Numbered from the stretch's first letter, positions 44,021 to 53,596 are shown. The stretch: 64,000 bases of DNA from Falsiruegeria litorea R37 (GCF_900172225.1 NZ_FWFO01000001.1:434001-498000); one strand, 5' to 3'. A program made the numbers and translations. The notes: generated by a model from the letters alone, not told the origin.

Positions 44021-44801
44021 GCAGAGCGTCCCCTTTCGTGGCGGTGGTTTTCGACCCCAGTCCAAGCGCGGCGTGGGCGTGGTGGTCTTCGTAGTTCTGC
44101 TGCTCTTTATCGAATGGGGAACGCGGGAGGGGTGGATTTCGAACCTGACCCTGCCGCGCCCGTCGGACGTGGGCACCACACTTTTGGATTTGGCCCGGTC
44201 GGGGGTCCTTTGGACCCATTTGGGGCCGTCGCTGACCCGGTTGATCGTGGGGTCTTTGCTTGGCGTTTCGGCAGGCATTGGCATTGGGGTGCTGATTGGC
44301 CTGTTCTCTTATGTCCGGGCCGGGCTGGTTCCGGTTGTGGCTGCCATCTTTCCGATCCCCAAGATCGCGCTGTTGCCGCTTTTTGTGATCTGGTTCGGCA
44401 TCGATGAGGGGTCAAAATACGCCCTCATTGCTCTTGGGACCTTCACCCCAACAATTGTTGCCACCTACGGCGCGGTCGACAATGTAGACCGAGGGCTGAT
44501 CCGCATGGGCCAGAGCTTTGGCCTTGGTTGGTTCTCCATTGTGCGCAAGATCGTTCTGCCCGGCGCGCTACCCGGCATCCTGTCGGGGCTACGCGTCAGC
44601 CTGGCCATCGGAATCATCCTGTTGGTCGCTGCTGAGATGCTGGGAGCGGAATACGGGGTGGGTGCTTACATCCTGCAAGCCGGATCGCTCTATGATCTTG
44701 AGCGGCTTTTTGCCGGTGTGGTCATTCTGTCGGCGTTGGGGGTCCTAACCAGCTGGATCATCGGCAATTTGGAAAAACGCCTGCTGGCTTGGCGTAGCTG
44801 A
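44013..44801 (+). CDS. ABC transporter permease (BPD_transp_1)
   Basis: A 262-residue permease with about six membrane helices. The EAA-like loop is visible around MGQSFGLGWFSIVRKIVLPGALPGILSGLRVSLAIGI. AEMLGAEYGVGAYILQAG is typical of SsuC/TauC-type permeases. The start at 44013 overlaps the ATPase stop by 8 bases; an upstream frame inside the ATPase is rejected. It completes a three-gene importer. Confidence 0.93.
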   Translation: MAEQSVPFRGGGFRPQSKRGVGVVVFVVLLLFIEWGTREGWISNLTLPRPSDVGTTLLDLARSGVLWTHLGPSLTRLIVGSLLGVSAGIGIGVLIGLFSYVRAGLVPVVAAIFPIPKIALLPLFVIWFGIDEGSKYALIALGTFTPTIVATYGAVDNVDRGLIRMGQSFGLGWFSIVRKIVLPGALPGILSGLRVSLAIGIILLVAAEMLGAEYGVGAYILQAGSLYDLERLFAGVVILSALGVLTSWIIGNLEKRLLAWRS

Positions 44802-44843
44802 TCGCGGTATCCTGCCTGCAAAACAAATGAGCAGGTATTTGTC

Positions 44844-45983
44844 ATGATGGATCGCAGGTTTTTCTCTCTTGGTGTTGGTGCCCTGATGCTGTCGGCCTGT
44901 GGGTCGAACAATGTCGCGACTCCCGGGACCAATCCGCGTGTGCAACCGGTGCCCAATGCGGGCTGGGATGCCTGGGTGGATGGGTTCAAGGCGCGCGCGA
45001 CAGCGCAGGGGATTTCCCAATCCACGATCAACACCGCCTTTCGCGGGGCGGGCTATCTGCCGGTTGTGATCGAACGCGATCGCAACCAGACAGAATTCAA
45101 ACGCACGCTTGAGGACTATCTTGCGATTGCTGCCTCGGACGAGCGGATCGCGACCGGGAAAGACATGCTGAGGCGGTATCGCACTCTGCTGACGCAACTT
45201 GAGGGACGCTATGGCGTGCCGCCACAGATCGTTGTGGCGATTTGGGGGCTGGAAAGCCGCTATGGTGCGCGGCGTGGTGACATCCCGGTAATCTCGGCAT
45301 TGTCGACGCTGGCTTATGACGGGCGGCGGGGTGAGTTCTTTGAAAAGCAGCTCGTGGCGGCGCTCAAGATTCTGCAGAACGGGGACACCACGCCTGCCAA
45401 CATGACCGGAAGCTGGGCCGGCGCAATGGGGCACACACAGTTCATTCCGACGTCTTACCTGGCTTATGCGGTGGATTTTACCGGCGATGGTCGGCGCGAC
45501 ATCTGGTCGGACGATCCCACAGATGCACTGGCGTCGGCAGCGGCCTATTTGCAGCGCTCAGGCTGGGTGCGCGGGCAGACCTGGGGTGGAGAGGTCGGTT
45601 CGGCCGCCGCGCGGTCAGCGACGCCTGTGTCGATCATCCAGCCACAAAAGCCGGGGCCTCAGTTTGCGGTGTTCAAGAACTTTTCGGTGATCAAGCGCTA
45701 TAACAACTCGGACAGTTATGCACTTGGTGTCGGCCACCTGGCTGACCGGATCGCGGGCGGCGGACCGCTCAAGACACCGTTTGGGCCGGATGCAAACGGG
45801 CTGACGTTGAACGATCGAAAAGAATTGCAAACGCGTCTGACCAGGGCCGGATATGACACCGGCGGAGCAGATGGGGTGATTGGATCCAAGAGCAAAGCCG
45901 CGATCAGCAACTATCAGCAAGACAATGGCTTGACTGTGACAGGCGAACCTTCTTCGGCACTGTTGCAGCGATTGCGTGGATAA
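44844..45983 (+). CDS. Lytic murein transglycosylase, MltB-like lipoprotein with peptidoglycan-binding domain
   Basis: A 379-residue lipoprotein: MLSACGS is a lipobox with Cys at about residue 19. The SLT_2 catalytic domain follows, with the active-site Glu in AIWGLESRYGARRGDIPV (about residue 138) and AGAMGHTQFIPTSYLAYAVDFTGDG. A C-terminal PG-binding-1 domain is at about 315-375 (RKELQTRLTRAGYDTGGADGVIGSKSKAAI). It cleaves glycan strands at the cell wall, producing anhydromuramic ends. It stands alone downstream of the ABC operon. Confidence 0.92.
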   Translation: MMDRRFFSLGVGALMLSACGSNNVATPGTNPRVQPVPNAGWDAWVDGFKARATAQGISQSTINTAFRGAGYLPVVIERDRNQTEFKRTLEDYLAIAASDERIATGKDMLRRYRTLLTQLEGRYGVPPQIVVAIWGLESRYGARRGDIPVISALSTLAYDGRRGEFFEKQLVAALKILQNGDTTPANMTGSWAGAMGHTQFIPTSYLAYAVDFTGDGRRDIWSDDPTDALASAAAYLQRSGWVRGQTWGGEVGSAAARSATPVSIIQPQKPGPQFAVFKNFSVIKRYNNSDSYALGVGHLADRIAGGGPLKTPFGPDANGLTLNDRKELQTRLTRAGYDTGGADGVIGSKSKAAISNYQQDNGLTVTGEPSSALLQRLRG

Positions 45984-46051
45984 ATACGGCTCACATCAGG
46001 ACCGCTGCGCGCTATGACCGTACAGGGCAGCCCGCGTTGGGGAGCCCGGTT

Positions 46052-46936
46052 TCAGGATGCGGGTAGCAATGCTTGCAGCAGCAAACTGCAAGACCGGGTC
46101 CGCTCGAACCCGTGCGCTATCGACAAGACCAAATGTTGATCAAGTTGCACCCTTTGAGGAAAGGGGGCAACAAGCTCGCCTGAAATCAGTGCCGCCTGAA
46201 CCAGTGCCTCGTGTGCCATCAAGATGCCCGCCCCATGCTTGGCTTCCTCCAGCGCCACGCTGAACAATGAGTGGGTTGGGCCGCGCTGTCCTGACCGATC
46301 TACTTCTGGAACCTGTTTCAGCCACTCTGACCAATCCCCTGTCCAGGTTGAGTCGTGGATCAGAGTTTCCCCATCCAGATCGGAAACCGAGTTCAATCGT
46401 CTGGCCAGAGAAGGCGCGCAAACCGGAAAAATCCGATCTTGGAACAGCGGTTTTTCAAAATGCTCAAACGGCCCGCTTTTGAAGAAGAGTGCGACGTCAA
46501 ACGGCTCGCGTGTCAGGTTAGGAGGTGTTTCCAGAGCAACGACGGAAACCGAAATGTCAGGTGCCAGTTCGCGCAATCGTCCCAACCTTTCCGACAGCCA
46601 GAGTTGGGCCAGGGAAGGCAGGGTCGCAATGCGGATGCTGTTGGGGGCGCTCTGTGCGCGCAATGATTGAACCGCTTGTCCCAACGCATCGAAGGCTGCG
46701 GTGAACTGTGGCAGCAGGGTTGCTCCAAGCGGGGTCAGCTCGACCCCTCGACTGCGTCGTTCGAAAAGATCGCTGTTGGTCCAGGCTTCAAGAGACTTGA
46801 TGTGCTGTGCCACAGCCCCGGGAGTGACGCCCAATTCATCGGCTGCAGCGGTAAAACTTCCCAGCCTGGCAGCGCTTTCAAAGGCGCGAAGAGCGTTCAG
46901 ATGTGGGCCCTTGGGGCGAGGAGGGGCGACGGGCAT
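46052..46936 (-). CDS. LysR-family regulator, GcvA-like
   Basis: A 294-residue LysR protein of the GcvA subgroup: PHLNALRAFESAARLGSFTAAADELGVTPGAVAQHIKSLE is the DNA-binding region, with HDSTWTGDWSEWLKQ in the effector domain. It is divergent from the SHMT paralogue, and an inverted repeat lies between the two starts. GcvA-type regulators often control glycine or one-carbon genes, so control of the SHMT-like gene is plausible. Confidence 0.9.
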   Translation of the reverse strand: MPVAPPRPKGPHLNALRAFESAARLGSFTAAADELGVTPGAVAQHIKSLEAWTNSDLFERRSRGVELTPLGATLLPQFTAAFDALGQAVQSLRAQSAPNSIRIATLPSLAQLWLSERLGRLRELAPDISVSVVALETPPNLTREPFDVALFFKSGPFEHFEKPLFQDRIFPVCAPSLARRLNSVSDLDGETLIHDSTWTGDWSEWLKQVPEVDRSGQRGPTHSLFSVALEEAKHGAGILMAHEALVQAALISGELVAPFPQRVQLDQHLVLSIAHGFERTRSCSLLLQALLPAS

Positions 46937-46942
46937 GGCATA

Positions 46943-46965
46943 TTGGCATAGTTTTTCTACGCTAA
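46943..46965. promoter_or_regulatory. LysR-type inverted repeat between regulator and SHMT-like gene
   Basis: TTGGCATAG and CTACGCTAA are imperfect inverted halves (7 of 9 match) separated by five T. The site lies 7 bases upstream of the regulator start and about 85 bases upstream of the SHMT-like gene, the usual place for a LysR binding site. Confidence 0.4.
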
Positions 46966-47050
46966 TTTTTTAGCAATACTGATTTGTCTGGTCCACGAGA
47001 AATGGCGGATTGTGATGCCAATTCGAATTTCCCAACCAAGGACTGAAATC

Positions 47051-48313
47051 ATGACAGCGCACTTCAGAACGCCCGTCTCGCAGGTGGACCCGTTGATCTC
47101 TGCCGCTTTGAGCGGAGAAAAAAGGCGTCAACAGGATCAGATCGAGCTTATTGCTTCTGAGAATATCGTCAGCCGCGCCGTTCTGGATGCACTCGGTCAT
47201 GAGATGACAAACAAAACGCTCGAAGGGTACCCTGGCAACCGCTTTCATGGTGGCGGAGGCTATGTGGATATTGTCGAACAGGCTGCGATTGATCGGGCCA
47301 AGGCTCTGTTTGGATGTGACTATGCAAATGTGCAGCCTCATTCGGGAAGCCAGGCCAACCTTGCGGTCTTTTTTCTGTTGCTCAAGCCGGGGGATCGGGT
47401 GCTGTCTCTGGATTTGGCAGCAGGTGGCCACCTGAGCCACGGGCTCAAGGCCAATTTGTCGGGGCGGTGGTTCGAGCCCCATCACTATGGTGTCGATCCG
47501 GAAACCGAGGTGATCGACTACGATGCGTTGGAACGGCAGGCGCGCGAGGTGAGGCCCAAGCTGATCATCGCGGGCGGGTCCGCGTATCCACGCGCCATTG
47601 ATTTCGAACGCATGGGGCAGATCGCCAGGCTGGTTGGGGCGTGGCTTCATGTTGATATGGCGCATATCGCAGGGCTGGTGGCTGGCGGGGTGCATGATAG
47701 CCCATTCCCCCATGCAGACATCGTGACTTGTACCACAACCAAAACACTGCGTGGCCCGCGTGGCGGTCTGATCCTTACCAACAACGCCGAATGGTTCAAA
47801 AAGCTGCAGTCGGCGGTTTTCCCAGGTGTCCAGGGGTCGATTCATACCCAGGTGCTGGCGGCCAAGGCCGTGTGCTTGGGCGAAGCGTTGACTGATGAGT
47901 TCAAGGTCTACGCGAAACAGGTCTCGATCAATGCAAAAACGCTGGCCGAAACGCTGCAGGCGCGCGGCTTCCGGATCGTTTCGGGTGGTACGGACACGCA
48001 CATTGTCTTGCTGGATGTGAGTTCAAAGCGGATTACTGGAAAACAAGCCGAAAGAATATTGGAACTGGCCAACATCACGGCCAACAAAAACGCCATCCCC
48101 AACGATAGCCCTCGTCCGCCCGAATGGGTCGGCCTGCGGCTCGGGACGGGAGCAGCGACAACCCGCGGGTTGGGGGCCCCCGACTTTAGAGTGCTCGGTG
48201 GGATCATTGCCGATCTGATCGAGTCAGCGGCGGCTGACTTGGGCAACGAGGTTGTCGGACAGTGCAAAGCGAAAGTTGCGCAGCTCTGCGAGAAGTATCC
48301 CGTCTCAACCTGA
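47051..48313 (+). CDS. Serine hydroxymethyltransferase paralogue with altered active site
   Basis: A 420-residue PLP enzyme of the SHMT family, which moves a one-carbon unit between serine and tetrahydrofolate. SENIVSRAVLDALG, YANVQPHSGSQANLAVF and the PLP lysine K231 in TKTLRGPRGG are clear. The usual Tyr-Tyr pair after the YPGxR motif is Phe-His (65-66). The His before the PLP lysine is Thr230. The C-terminal part reads IPNDSPRPPEWVGLRLGTGAATTRGLG. These changes suggest a different substrate, for example alpha-methylserine or another beta-hydroxy amino acid. The start at 47051 is chosen over an upstream ATG lacking family sequence. Confidence 0.85.
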   Translation: MTAHFRTPVSQVDPLISAALSGEKRRQQDQIELIASENIVSRAVLDALGHEMTNKTLEGYPGNRFHGGGGYVDIVEQAAIDRAKALFGCDYANVQPHSGSQANLAVFFLLLKPGDRVLSLDLAAGGHLSHGLKANLSGRWFEPHHYGVDPETEVIDYDALERQAREVRPKLIIAGGSAYPRAIDFERMGQIARLVGAWLHVDMAHIAGLVAGGVHDSPFPHADIVTCTTTKTLRGPRGGLILTNNAEWFKKLQSAVFPGVQGSIHTQVLAAKAVCLGEALTDEFKVYAKQVSINAKTLAETLQARGFRIVSGGTDTHIVLLDVSSKRITGKQAERILELANITANKNAIPNDSPRPPEWVGLRLGTGAATTRGLGAPDFRVLGGIIADLIESAAADLGNEVVGQCKAKVAQLCEKYPVST

Positions 48314-48553
48314 CGAAAAATGACCCGCTGTGTCGACGAGGTCAGGATCGTGCAAAGGCAGCAGCCCCCGAACGACGCAAAGGGCTTTGGGGGTCGTCAT
48401 ACTTTGGCATAAGGGGACAGACGCCCTGTCAGGGCCCGTTTCAGTATGCCTGGACAACGACAATTCAGCGGCAATGTCACCTCAGGGATTGCCACCACTT
48501 CGTATCTCTCACACTGACACAGCGTGAGGTCTCAGAACGCCTTTGGGTAGGGG

Positions 48554-49516
48554 TTAAGCCGCCAGCCCCTTGGAGCCCATGTCCAGGAACTTCTTGCGGC
48601 GATCCGCCACCAGGGCGTCGCCGTCCATGTCCTTAAGTTCACCCAGCATGGCTTCGATCATGTGCCCAACAGATGCAACGGCTGCCTCGCGGTCACGGTG
48701 CGCACCACCTTTGGGCTCGACAATCACACGGTCTGCCACGCCCAACTTGTGCAGATCCTGCGCCGTCAACCGCAGCGCCTCGGCGGCTTCGCGCATCTTT
48801 TCGGCGTCTTTCCACAGGATCGAGGCGCAGCCTTCGGGCGAAATGACCGAATAGACTGAATGTTCTAGCATGGCCACGCGGTTGGCGGTGGCAAAGGCCA
48901 CAGCGCCGCCCGAGCCGCCTTCTCCGATGATGACCGATACCAGCGGCACGCCGATCTTCAGGCACATTTCGGTCGAGCGAGCGATCGCCTCGGATTGGCC
49001 GCGCTCTTCGGCGCCTTTGCCGGGATAGGCGCCAGGTGTGTCCACCAGCGTGATCACGGGCAGGCCAAAGCGTCCCGCCATCTCCATCAGACGGATTGCT
49101 TTACGGTAGCCTTCTGGCCGAGCCATGCCAAAGTTGCGCTCGATCCGGGATTTGGTGTCCGTGCCTTTTTCGTGGCCGATCACCACAACAGGCTGATCGT
49201 TGAACCGCGCCAACCCCCCCATCACCGCATGATCATCGGCAAAGTTCCGGTCGCCAGCCAAGGGTGTGTATTCGGTGAACAGCGCGTCGATGTAATCCTT
49301 GCAATGTGGACGCTCGGGGTGGCGCGCCACCTGGCACTTCCGCCAGGGGGTCAGATCCTTGTACAGCTCTTCGAGCAGCGAGGCTGCCTTGGCGTCCAGG
49401 GCGGTGGCCTCTTCGGCTACGTCCATCTCTTCATTGGCACGAGCCAGAGCGCGCAGCTCTTCGGCTTTGCCTTCGATTTCGGCCAGGGGTTTTTCGAAAT
49501 CCAGATACTGGGTCAT
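48554..49516 (-). CDS. accA: Acetyl-CoA carboxylase carboxyltransferase subunit alpha
   Basis: A 320-residue AccA. The carboxyltransferase subunit transfers CO2 from biotin to acetyl-CoA for fatty-acid synthesis, together with Acc[25 protein letters not shown] opens the family fold, followed by [63 protein letters not shown] and [14 protein letters not shown]. Length is standard. The ATG at 49516 follows GAGAGG; a longer frame upstream adds 30 unrelated residues. Confidence 0.97.
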   Translation of the reverse strand: MTQYLDFEKPLAEIEGKAEELRALARANEEMDVAEEATALDAKAASLLEELYKDLTPWRKCQVARHPERPHCKDYIDALFTEYTPLAGDRNFADDHAVMGGLARFNDQPVVVIGHEKGTDTKSRIERNFGMARPEGYRKAIRLMEMAGRFGLPVITLVDTPGAYPGKGAEERGQSEAIARSTEMCLKIGVPLVSVIIGEGGSGGAVAFATANRVAMLEHSVYSVISPEGCASILWKDAEKMREAAEALRLTAQDLHKLGVADRVIVEPKGGAHRDREAAVASVGHMIEAMLGELKDMDGDALVADRRKKFLDMGSKGLAA

Positions 49517-49641
49517 GACGCCTCTCAACGCGGAATTTGCTGGATATATGACGTCAGGTTGCCGCAGATGCAACTCAGCAAGATTTGTGATCTGCGATTG
49601 TGGCATCGATTGAGGTGCGAAACAGACCAGTGAGGGCCCTC

Positions 49642-50475
49642 ATGACAGGCCGATACGAAGACCGCCTGCTGCGGGTTCTGAGCTACATTCACGACAACCC
49701 AGCGGGTGATTTGTCGCTGGACCGGTTGGCGGATGAGGCCGCGATGTCGCGGTTTCACTGGCATCGGGTATTCCGGGCGATGACCGGTGAAACCTGCGCC
49801 CAAGCCGTGCGCCGGATGCGAATGAACCGGGCGGCAACCTGGTTGATACAGAAAGATTGGCCTGTCGATCAGGTGGCGGCCCGCTGCGGTTACCCCAACA
49901 GCGCCAGCTTTGCCCGCGCCTTTGCCGAGGATTTCGGTCAGCGCCCTGGTCCGTTTCGCCAAGCAGGGCGTTTGCGCCCCCCATTGTCGAAACCAGATCC
50001 AGAGGATTTTCCCATGCACCCCACTGAAATTCGAACCGAACCCAAACGCCGACTGGCCATGCTGAGACACAAAGGGGCCTATTACACCATTGGTCAGAGC
50101 TTTGAGAAATTTGGCGCGATCTGCGAGGCGCGCGGGCTCTGGCCGCAGGTCGGACCGGTTATCGGTGTCTATTTGGACAATCCCGAAGCTGTTCCCGAGG
50201 CCGAACTGACCAGTCTGGCAGGGGCCGAATGGCGTGGCGAGGGAATCCCCGACGGGATGGAAGAATGGGTGATCGACGGTGGCAGGACCGCTGTCATGAC
50301 GTACAAGGGTCCGTACTCTGGGCTGGCGGCTGCCTATCAGACCCTGTTTGGCCAATGGCTGCCTGAAAGCGGGGAAGAGCCAGCCGATGTGCCGTGTTAT
50401 GAGATCAGCCTGAACAACCCACGCACGACTGCCCCCGAGGATCTGCTGACCGAGATCTGCCTGCCGCTCAAATAG
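49642..50475 (+). CDS. AraC-type regulator with C-terminal GyrI-like effector domain
   Basis: A 277-residue Rob/SoxS-like architecture: the N-terminal AraC helix-turn-helix pair (YIHDNPAGDLSLDRLADEAAMSRFHWHRVFRAMTG, then VDQVAARCGYPNSASFARAFAEDFG), and a GyrI-like domain from about residue 130 (PTEIRTEPKRRLAMLRHKGAYYTIGQSFEKF). Such regulators bind small hydrophobic or cationic molecules, often drugs. A GTG at 49600 is an alternative start. It is convergent with the LysE exporter, which could be a target. Confidence 0.9.
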   Translation: MTGRYEDRLLRVLSYIHDNPAGDLSLDRLADEAAMSRFHWHRVFRAMTGETCAQAVRRMRMNRAATWLIQKDWPVDQVAARCGYPNSASFARAFAEDFGQRPGPFRQAGRLRPPLSKPDPEDFPMHPTEIRTEPKRRLAMLRHKGAYYTIGQSFEKFGAICEARGLWPQVGPVIGVYLDNPEAVPEAELTSLAGAEWRGEGIPDGMEEWVIDGGRTAVMTYKGPYSGLAAAYQTLFGQWLPESGEEPADVPCYEISLNNPRTTAPEDLLTEICLPLK

Positions 50476-50481
50476 TTCGGT

Positions 50482-51075
50482 TCACGGAAACAAAACCGGA
50501 TAGAGAGAGGCCACCAGCAGCAGGGCCATGGTCCAGTTGAACAGCGTCAAACGGCGCGGGTTTGTCAGAATTCGCGCCATTTGTTGCCCCAACACGGTCC
50601 ACGTGCTGACCGAGGGAAGGTTCACCGCGCCAAAAACCAGAGCAACGATCACCACGGCACCCAAGTCTTGGCTGGGCGTGTAGGCGGTGATCGCGGTCAG
50701 CGCCATGGTCCAGGCTTTTGGGTTGACCCATTGGAACGCGGCGGCCTGCAGAAATGTCATAGGTGTTCCGGCGCCTTCCTGTCCTTCGACCGGGGCGGCG
50801 TTTGCGATTTTCCAGGCCAGATAGAGAAGATAGGCGACCGAAGCGACTTTGAGGATCTGATAGCTGACGGGGAATGCGTCGAACACCTGCACCAGCCCCG
50901 CACCCACAAGAAGTACCATGAATGTGAACCCCAGCCCAATACCCAGCATATGCGGGATCGTGCGACGGAACCCAAAGTTCGCACCAGAGGCCATCAGCAT
51001 CAGGTTGTTGGGGCCCGGCGTGATCGAGGATACAAAGGCGAAGGCAACAAGAGCAAGGAGCAAGTCGTGTGTCAT
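50482..51075 (-). CDS. LysE-family amino-acid exporter
   Basis: A 197-residue LysE/RhtB-family exporter with about six hydrophobic segments. SSITPGPNNLMLMASGANFGFRRTIPHMLG is the family hallmark and QWVNPKAWTMALTAI the second. It exports an amino acid or analogue. The ATG at 51075 gives the standard N-terminus. It is divergent from an Lrp-type regulator across 73 bases that hold a perfect palindrome, the usual arrangement for Lrp-controlled exporters. Confidence 0.92.
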   Translation of the reverse strand: MTHDLLLALVAFAFVSSITPGPNNLMLMASGANFGFRRTIPHMLGIGLGFTFMVLLVGAGLVQVFDAFPVSYQILKVASVAYLLYLAWKIANAAPVEGQEGAGTPMTFLQAAAFQWVNPKAWTMALTAITAYTPSQDLGAVVIVALVFGAVNLPSVSTWTVLGQQMARILTNPRRLTLFNWTMALLLVASLYPVLFP

Positions 51076-51128
51076 GGCGCGCAGACTTGCGGATTTCTTG
51101 CCAAATGAAATTGCGTTTTGTGCCAGAT

Positions 51129-51145
51129 TTGTGCAATTTGCACAA
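51129..51145. promoter_or_regulatory. Lrp-type operator between exporter and regulator
   Basis: TTGTGCAA-T-TTGCACAA is a perfect 17-bp inverted repeat ending 3 bases before the Lrp-family start codon and about 54 bases upstream of the LysE start. Its position suggests autoregulation and control of the divergent exporter. Confidence 0.6.
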
Positions 51146-51148
51146 TAA

Positions 51149-51601
51149 ATGGCGAAACTAGACAAGATCAATCAGCATATATTGCGTGAGCTGTCGCGGG
51201 ACGGACGAATGTCCAACCTGGAGCTTGCGGATCGAGTGGGCTTGTCGCCCTCGGCCTGCCTGCGTCGGGTGCAAGAGCTGGAGCGCTCTGGCGTGATTTC
51301 GGGCTACCGTGCGGTATTGAACACGACGGCTCTTGGTGTTGGTATTGTGGCCTACATCGGGGTCGGCCTTGGTGAGCACAGCAAGGCGGCGCAAGAAGGA
51401 TTCGAAAACGCGTTGCAACAGGTGCCCGAAGTTGTGGAATGCCACAACACGACCGGCACGATCGAGTACCTGCTGAGGGTCGAATGCGCCGATCTACCTG
51501 CCTACAAACTGTTTCACACAGAGGTTCTGGGCATGCTGCCGCATGTGACGTCGATCACATCTTATATGGTTTTGGGCTCGCCCAAGGATCTGCGGGCCTG
51601 A
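51149..51601 (+). CDS. Lrp/AsnC-family transcriptional regulator
   Basis: A 150-residue Lrp: the helix-turn-helix LDKINQHILRELSRDGRMSNLELADRVGLSPSACLRRVQELE, a short linker, then the RAM (regulation of amino-acid metabolism) domain with GVGLGEHSKAAQEGFENALQQVPEVVECHNTTGTIEYLLRV. It senses an amino acid and most likely controls the divergent LysE exporter. The palindrome just upstream fits an operator. Confidence 0.93.
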   Translation: MAKLDKINQHILRELSRDGRMSNLELADRVGLSPSACLRRVQELERSGVISGYRAVLNTTALGVGIVAYIGVGLGEHSKAAQEGFENALQQVPEVVECHNTTGTIEYLLRVECADLPAYKLFHTEVLGMLPHVTSITSYMVLGSPKDLRA

Positions 51602-51748
51602 ACCCTGGGTTTTGTTCGAGGGGAAATTGTGAACGTGCCAACCCTTGCCGCGATGAAATTTGCCGCCTAGGCTCGGTCCAGCTTGTAGCATTTCCGTTGC
51701 AAAAGATCGGCACAAGCCGACGGCAACGTTCTCAACAGGGAGACCAAA

Positions 51749-52330
51749 ATGAGATCCATTCTGATCGGAGCCGCCGCCGCATTGTCGTTTGTGATCGCGA
51801 CAGCAGCCGGAGCCGCGCCTTTGAAACTGAAACCCGCCAGCCCACAGCCTGGTGGGGTCAAACCCGGGTTGTCGGTAACTTATGGGTTCGCCAGGGAAGG
51901 CCAGCACATCAAATACCTGTCCGAGGCCCGTTCGGTCCTGAAGTCAGGGGCAAAGCGCGGCGCGTCGCTGCGTGGGCTGGACTATCGCGACAACAACAAG
52001 GGCGAGCCGACCCTGACCTCGGGGCGGGCAGAAAATGTCGCGGCCTCGATCAAAGGTTACATCCGCTTTGACGCGCCTGGAGTTTACGAGATCGACTTTT
52101 TCACCAACGACGGCATCGACGCCCGCATCGGTGGTCAGCGCGTGGGTCATTTCGACGGGCGTCAGACCTGCGACAGCACCATCGTGTCCGAGGTCGAGGT
52201 GCCGCAGGCAGGCTGGTACAAGTTGGATATCCTCTACTTCAACCGTCTCAACACCTCATGTCTGATGATGCGCATGGGGGCCAAGGGTAAGAAGATGCAG
52301 TGGGTCAAGAACGGCGTGTTTGGACACTGA
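51749..52330 (+). CDS. Exported PA14-domain protein
   Basis: A 193-residue protein with a signal peptide (SILIGAAAALSFVIATAAGA). A PA14-like beta-barrel domain spans about 60-185: ASIKGYIRFDAPGVYEIDFFTNDGIDARIGGQRVGHFDGRQTC, then VPQAGWYKLDILYFNRLNTSCLMMRM. Two Cys residues (in QTCDS and TSCLM) may form a disulfide. PA14 domains bind glycans; as a stand-alone exported domain it may bind an exopolysaccharide. A terminator follows. Confidence 0.83.
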   Translation: MRSILIGAAAALSFVIATAAGAAPLKLKPASPQPGGVKPGLSVTYGFAREGQHIKYLSEARSVLKSGAKRGASLRGLDYRDNNKGEPTLTSGRAENVAASIKGYIRFDAPGVYEIDFFTNDGIDARIGGQRVGHFDGRQTCDSTIVSEVEVPQAGWYKLDILYFNRLNTSCLMMRMGAKGKKMQWVKNGVFGH

Positions 52331-52359
52331 TCAACTCAATCTCAAAGACGAATTTCTTA

Positions 52360-52395
52360 CGGTCTGCCAAATTCTTGGCGGACCGTTTCTTTTTG
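52360..52395 (+). terminator. Terminator of the PA14-domain gene
   Basis: CGGTCTGCCAA pairs with TTGGCGGACCG (one G-U pair) around a 4-base loop, followed by TTTCTTTTT. It begins 29 bases after the PA14 gene stop. Confidence 0.85.
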
Positions 52396-52582
52396 GGGAT
52401 TAGTCAATCGCGACATTTCGAGATGTCGCTGCCGGGACTGCAAGCAATCGTCAGCTGAAGTTGAGTAAGCGCAGTTCAAGACAGGTGTCCCATGTATCAC
52501 TTCACACGCTGGTTTCCCTTCGCGCCTCCGACGGGCCTTCGCGCCGGAACAGGAAATGTGATGAACGAAGGATTTCGATACT

Positions 52583-53596
52583 ATGGGCAATTCCCCCCAA
52601 AACGGCCGGACCGAACCGGCCCAGATGAGCCGTGAATGGCATTGGCACCCGCAACTCCCCGTTGGATTTGCACCCTATTGGAACTGGCCGCCGAAACCGG
52701 CAATATTGCTGAAATGGCTGTGGCAGAACTATCTCCAGGTTTCTGACCGCTCGATCTTTCTGGCCTTTGCTTTTGTGGTTGCTTTCTGGTTGCAACCGGT
52801 TGGGCCTGATCAGGCACAATTTGCTCCAGGCTGGATTGCGACCGTGTTGATCCGAAACTGGATCGCGCTGTTGGTCGTGGCGGGCGGGTTACACCTGTGG
52901 TTCTACGGGATAGACGGGCAAGGCAAGCTGCTGAAATACGACCCGCGACCCTACATGAAGCGCAAGAATGCGCTCTACAAATTCGGCTATCAGACCTGGG
53001 ACAACATGTTCTACTCGCTCGTATCCGGGGTGCCGATTTACTCCATGTACGAAATTGGCCTACGCTGGATGTATGCCAATGGGACTTTGGGGACGTTGGA
53101 GTTTTCGGCGCACCCCATTTGGTTTGTCTTACTCTTTCCGCTTTTGGCGCTTTGGCAAAGCCTGCATTTTTACGGCGTTCACATCGCCCTGCATCACCCC
53201 AAAATCTATAAGTACGTCCATTCGGTGCACCACCGCAACGTCAACACGGGCCCGTGGTCTGGCACGTCGATGCACCCTGTCGAGCACATGTTCTTTTTCA
53301 GCGCAATGCTGATCCTGGTGGTGCTGCCTAGCCACCCGGTTCACATGCTGTTTCTGGGCTATTGGCTGCTTCTCGGGGCTGCGTCGTCTCATTCCGGTTA
53401 CGAAGCGATCTGGGTCAAAGACCGGCAGCGTCTGCTTATCGGCGCCTTTTTCCATCAGCTCCATCACCGGTATTACGAATGCAACTACGGCAATTCAGAG
53501 ATGCCGTGGGACAAGTGGTTCGGCACCTATCATGACGGCTCTGAGGCCGCGACGCGAACCACGCGCGACCGTAAGCGGCGGATGCACAGCCAGTAG
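52583..53596 (+). CDS. Sterol-desaturase / fatty-acid-hydroxylase family membrane protein
   Basis: A 337-residue integral membrane di-iron protein. Histidine clusters are LHFYGVHIALHHP, YVHSVHHRNVN and FFHQLHHRYYECNYG, matching the eight-His pattern of the family. About four membrane segments lie between. These enzymes hydroxylate or desaturate sterols, carotenoids or lipids; the substrate is unknown. It stands alone, convergent with the racemase-fold gene 4 bases away. Confidence 0.88.
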   Translation: MGNSPQNGRTEPAQMSREWHWHPQLPVGFAPYWNWPPKPAILLKWLWQNYLQVSDRSIFLAFAFVVAFWLQPVGPDQAQFAPGWIATVLIRNWIALLVVAGGLHLWFYGIDGQGKLLKYDPRPYMKRKNALYKFGYQTWDNMFYSLVSGVPIYSMYEIGLRWMYANGTLGTLEFSAHPIWFVLLFPLLALWQSLHFYGVHIALHHPKIYKYVHSVHHRNVNTGPWSGTSMHPVEHMFFFSAMLILVVLPSHPVHMLFLGYWLLLGAASSHSGYEAIWVKDRQRLLIGAFFHQLHHRYYECNYGNSEMPWDKWFGTYHDGSEAATRTTRDRKRRMHSQ

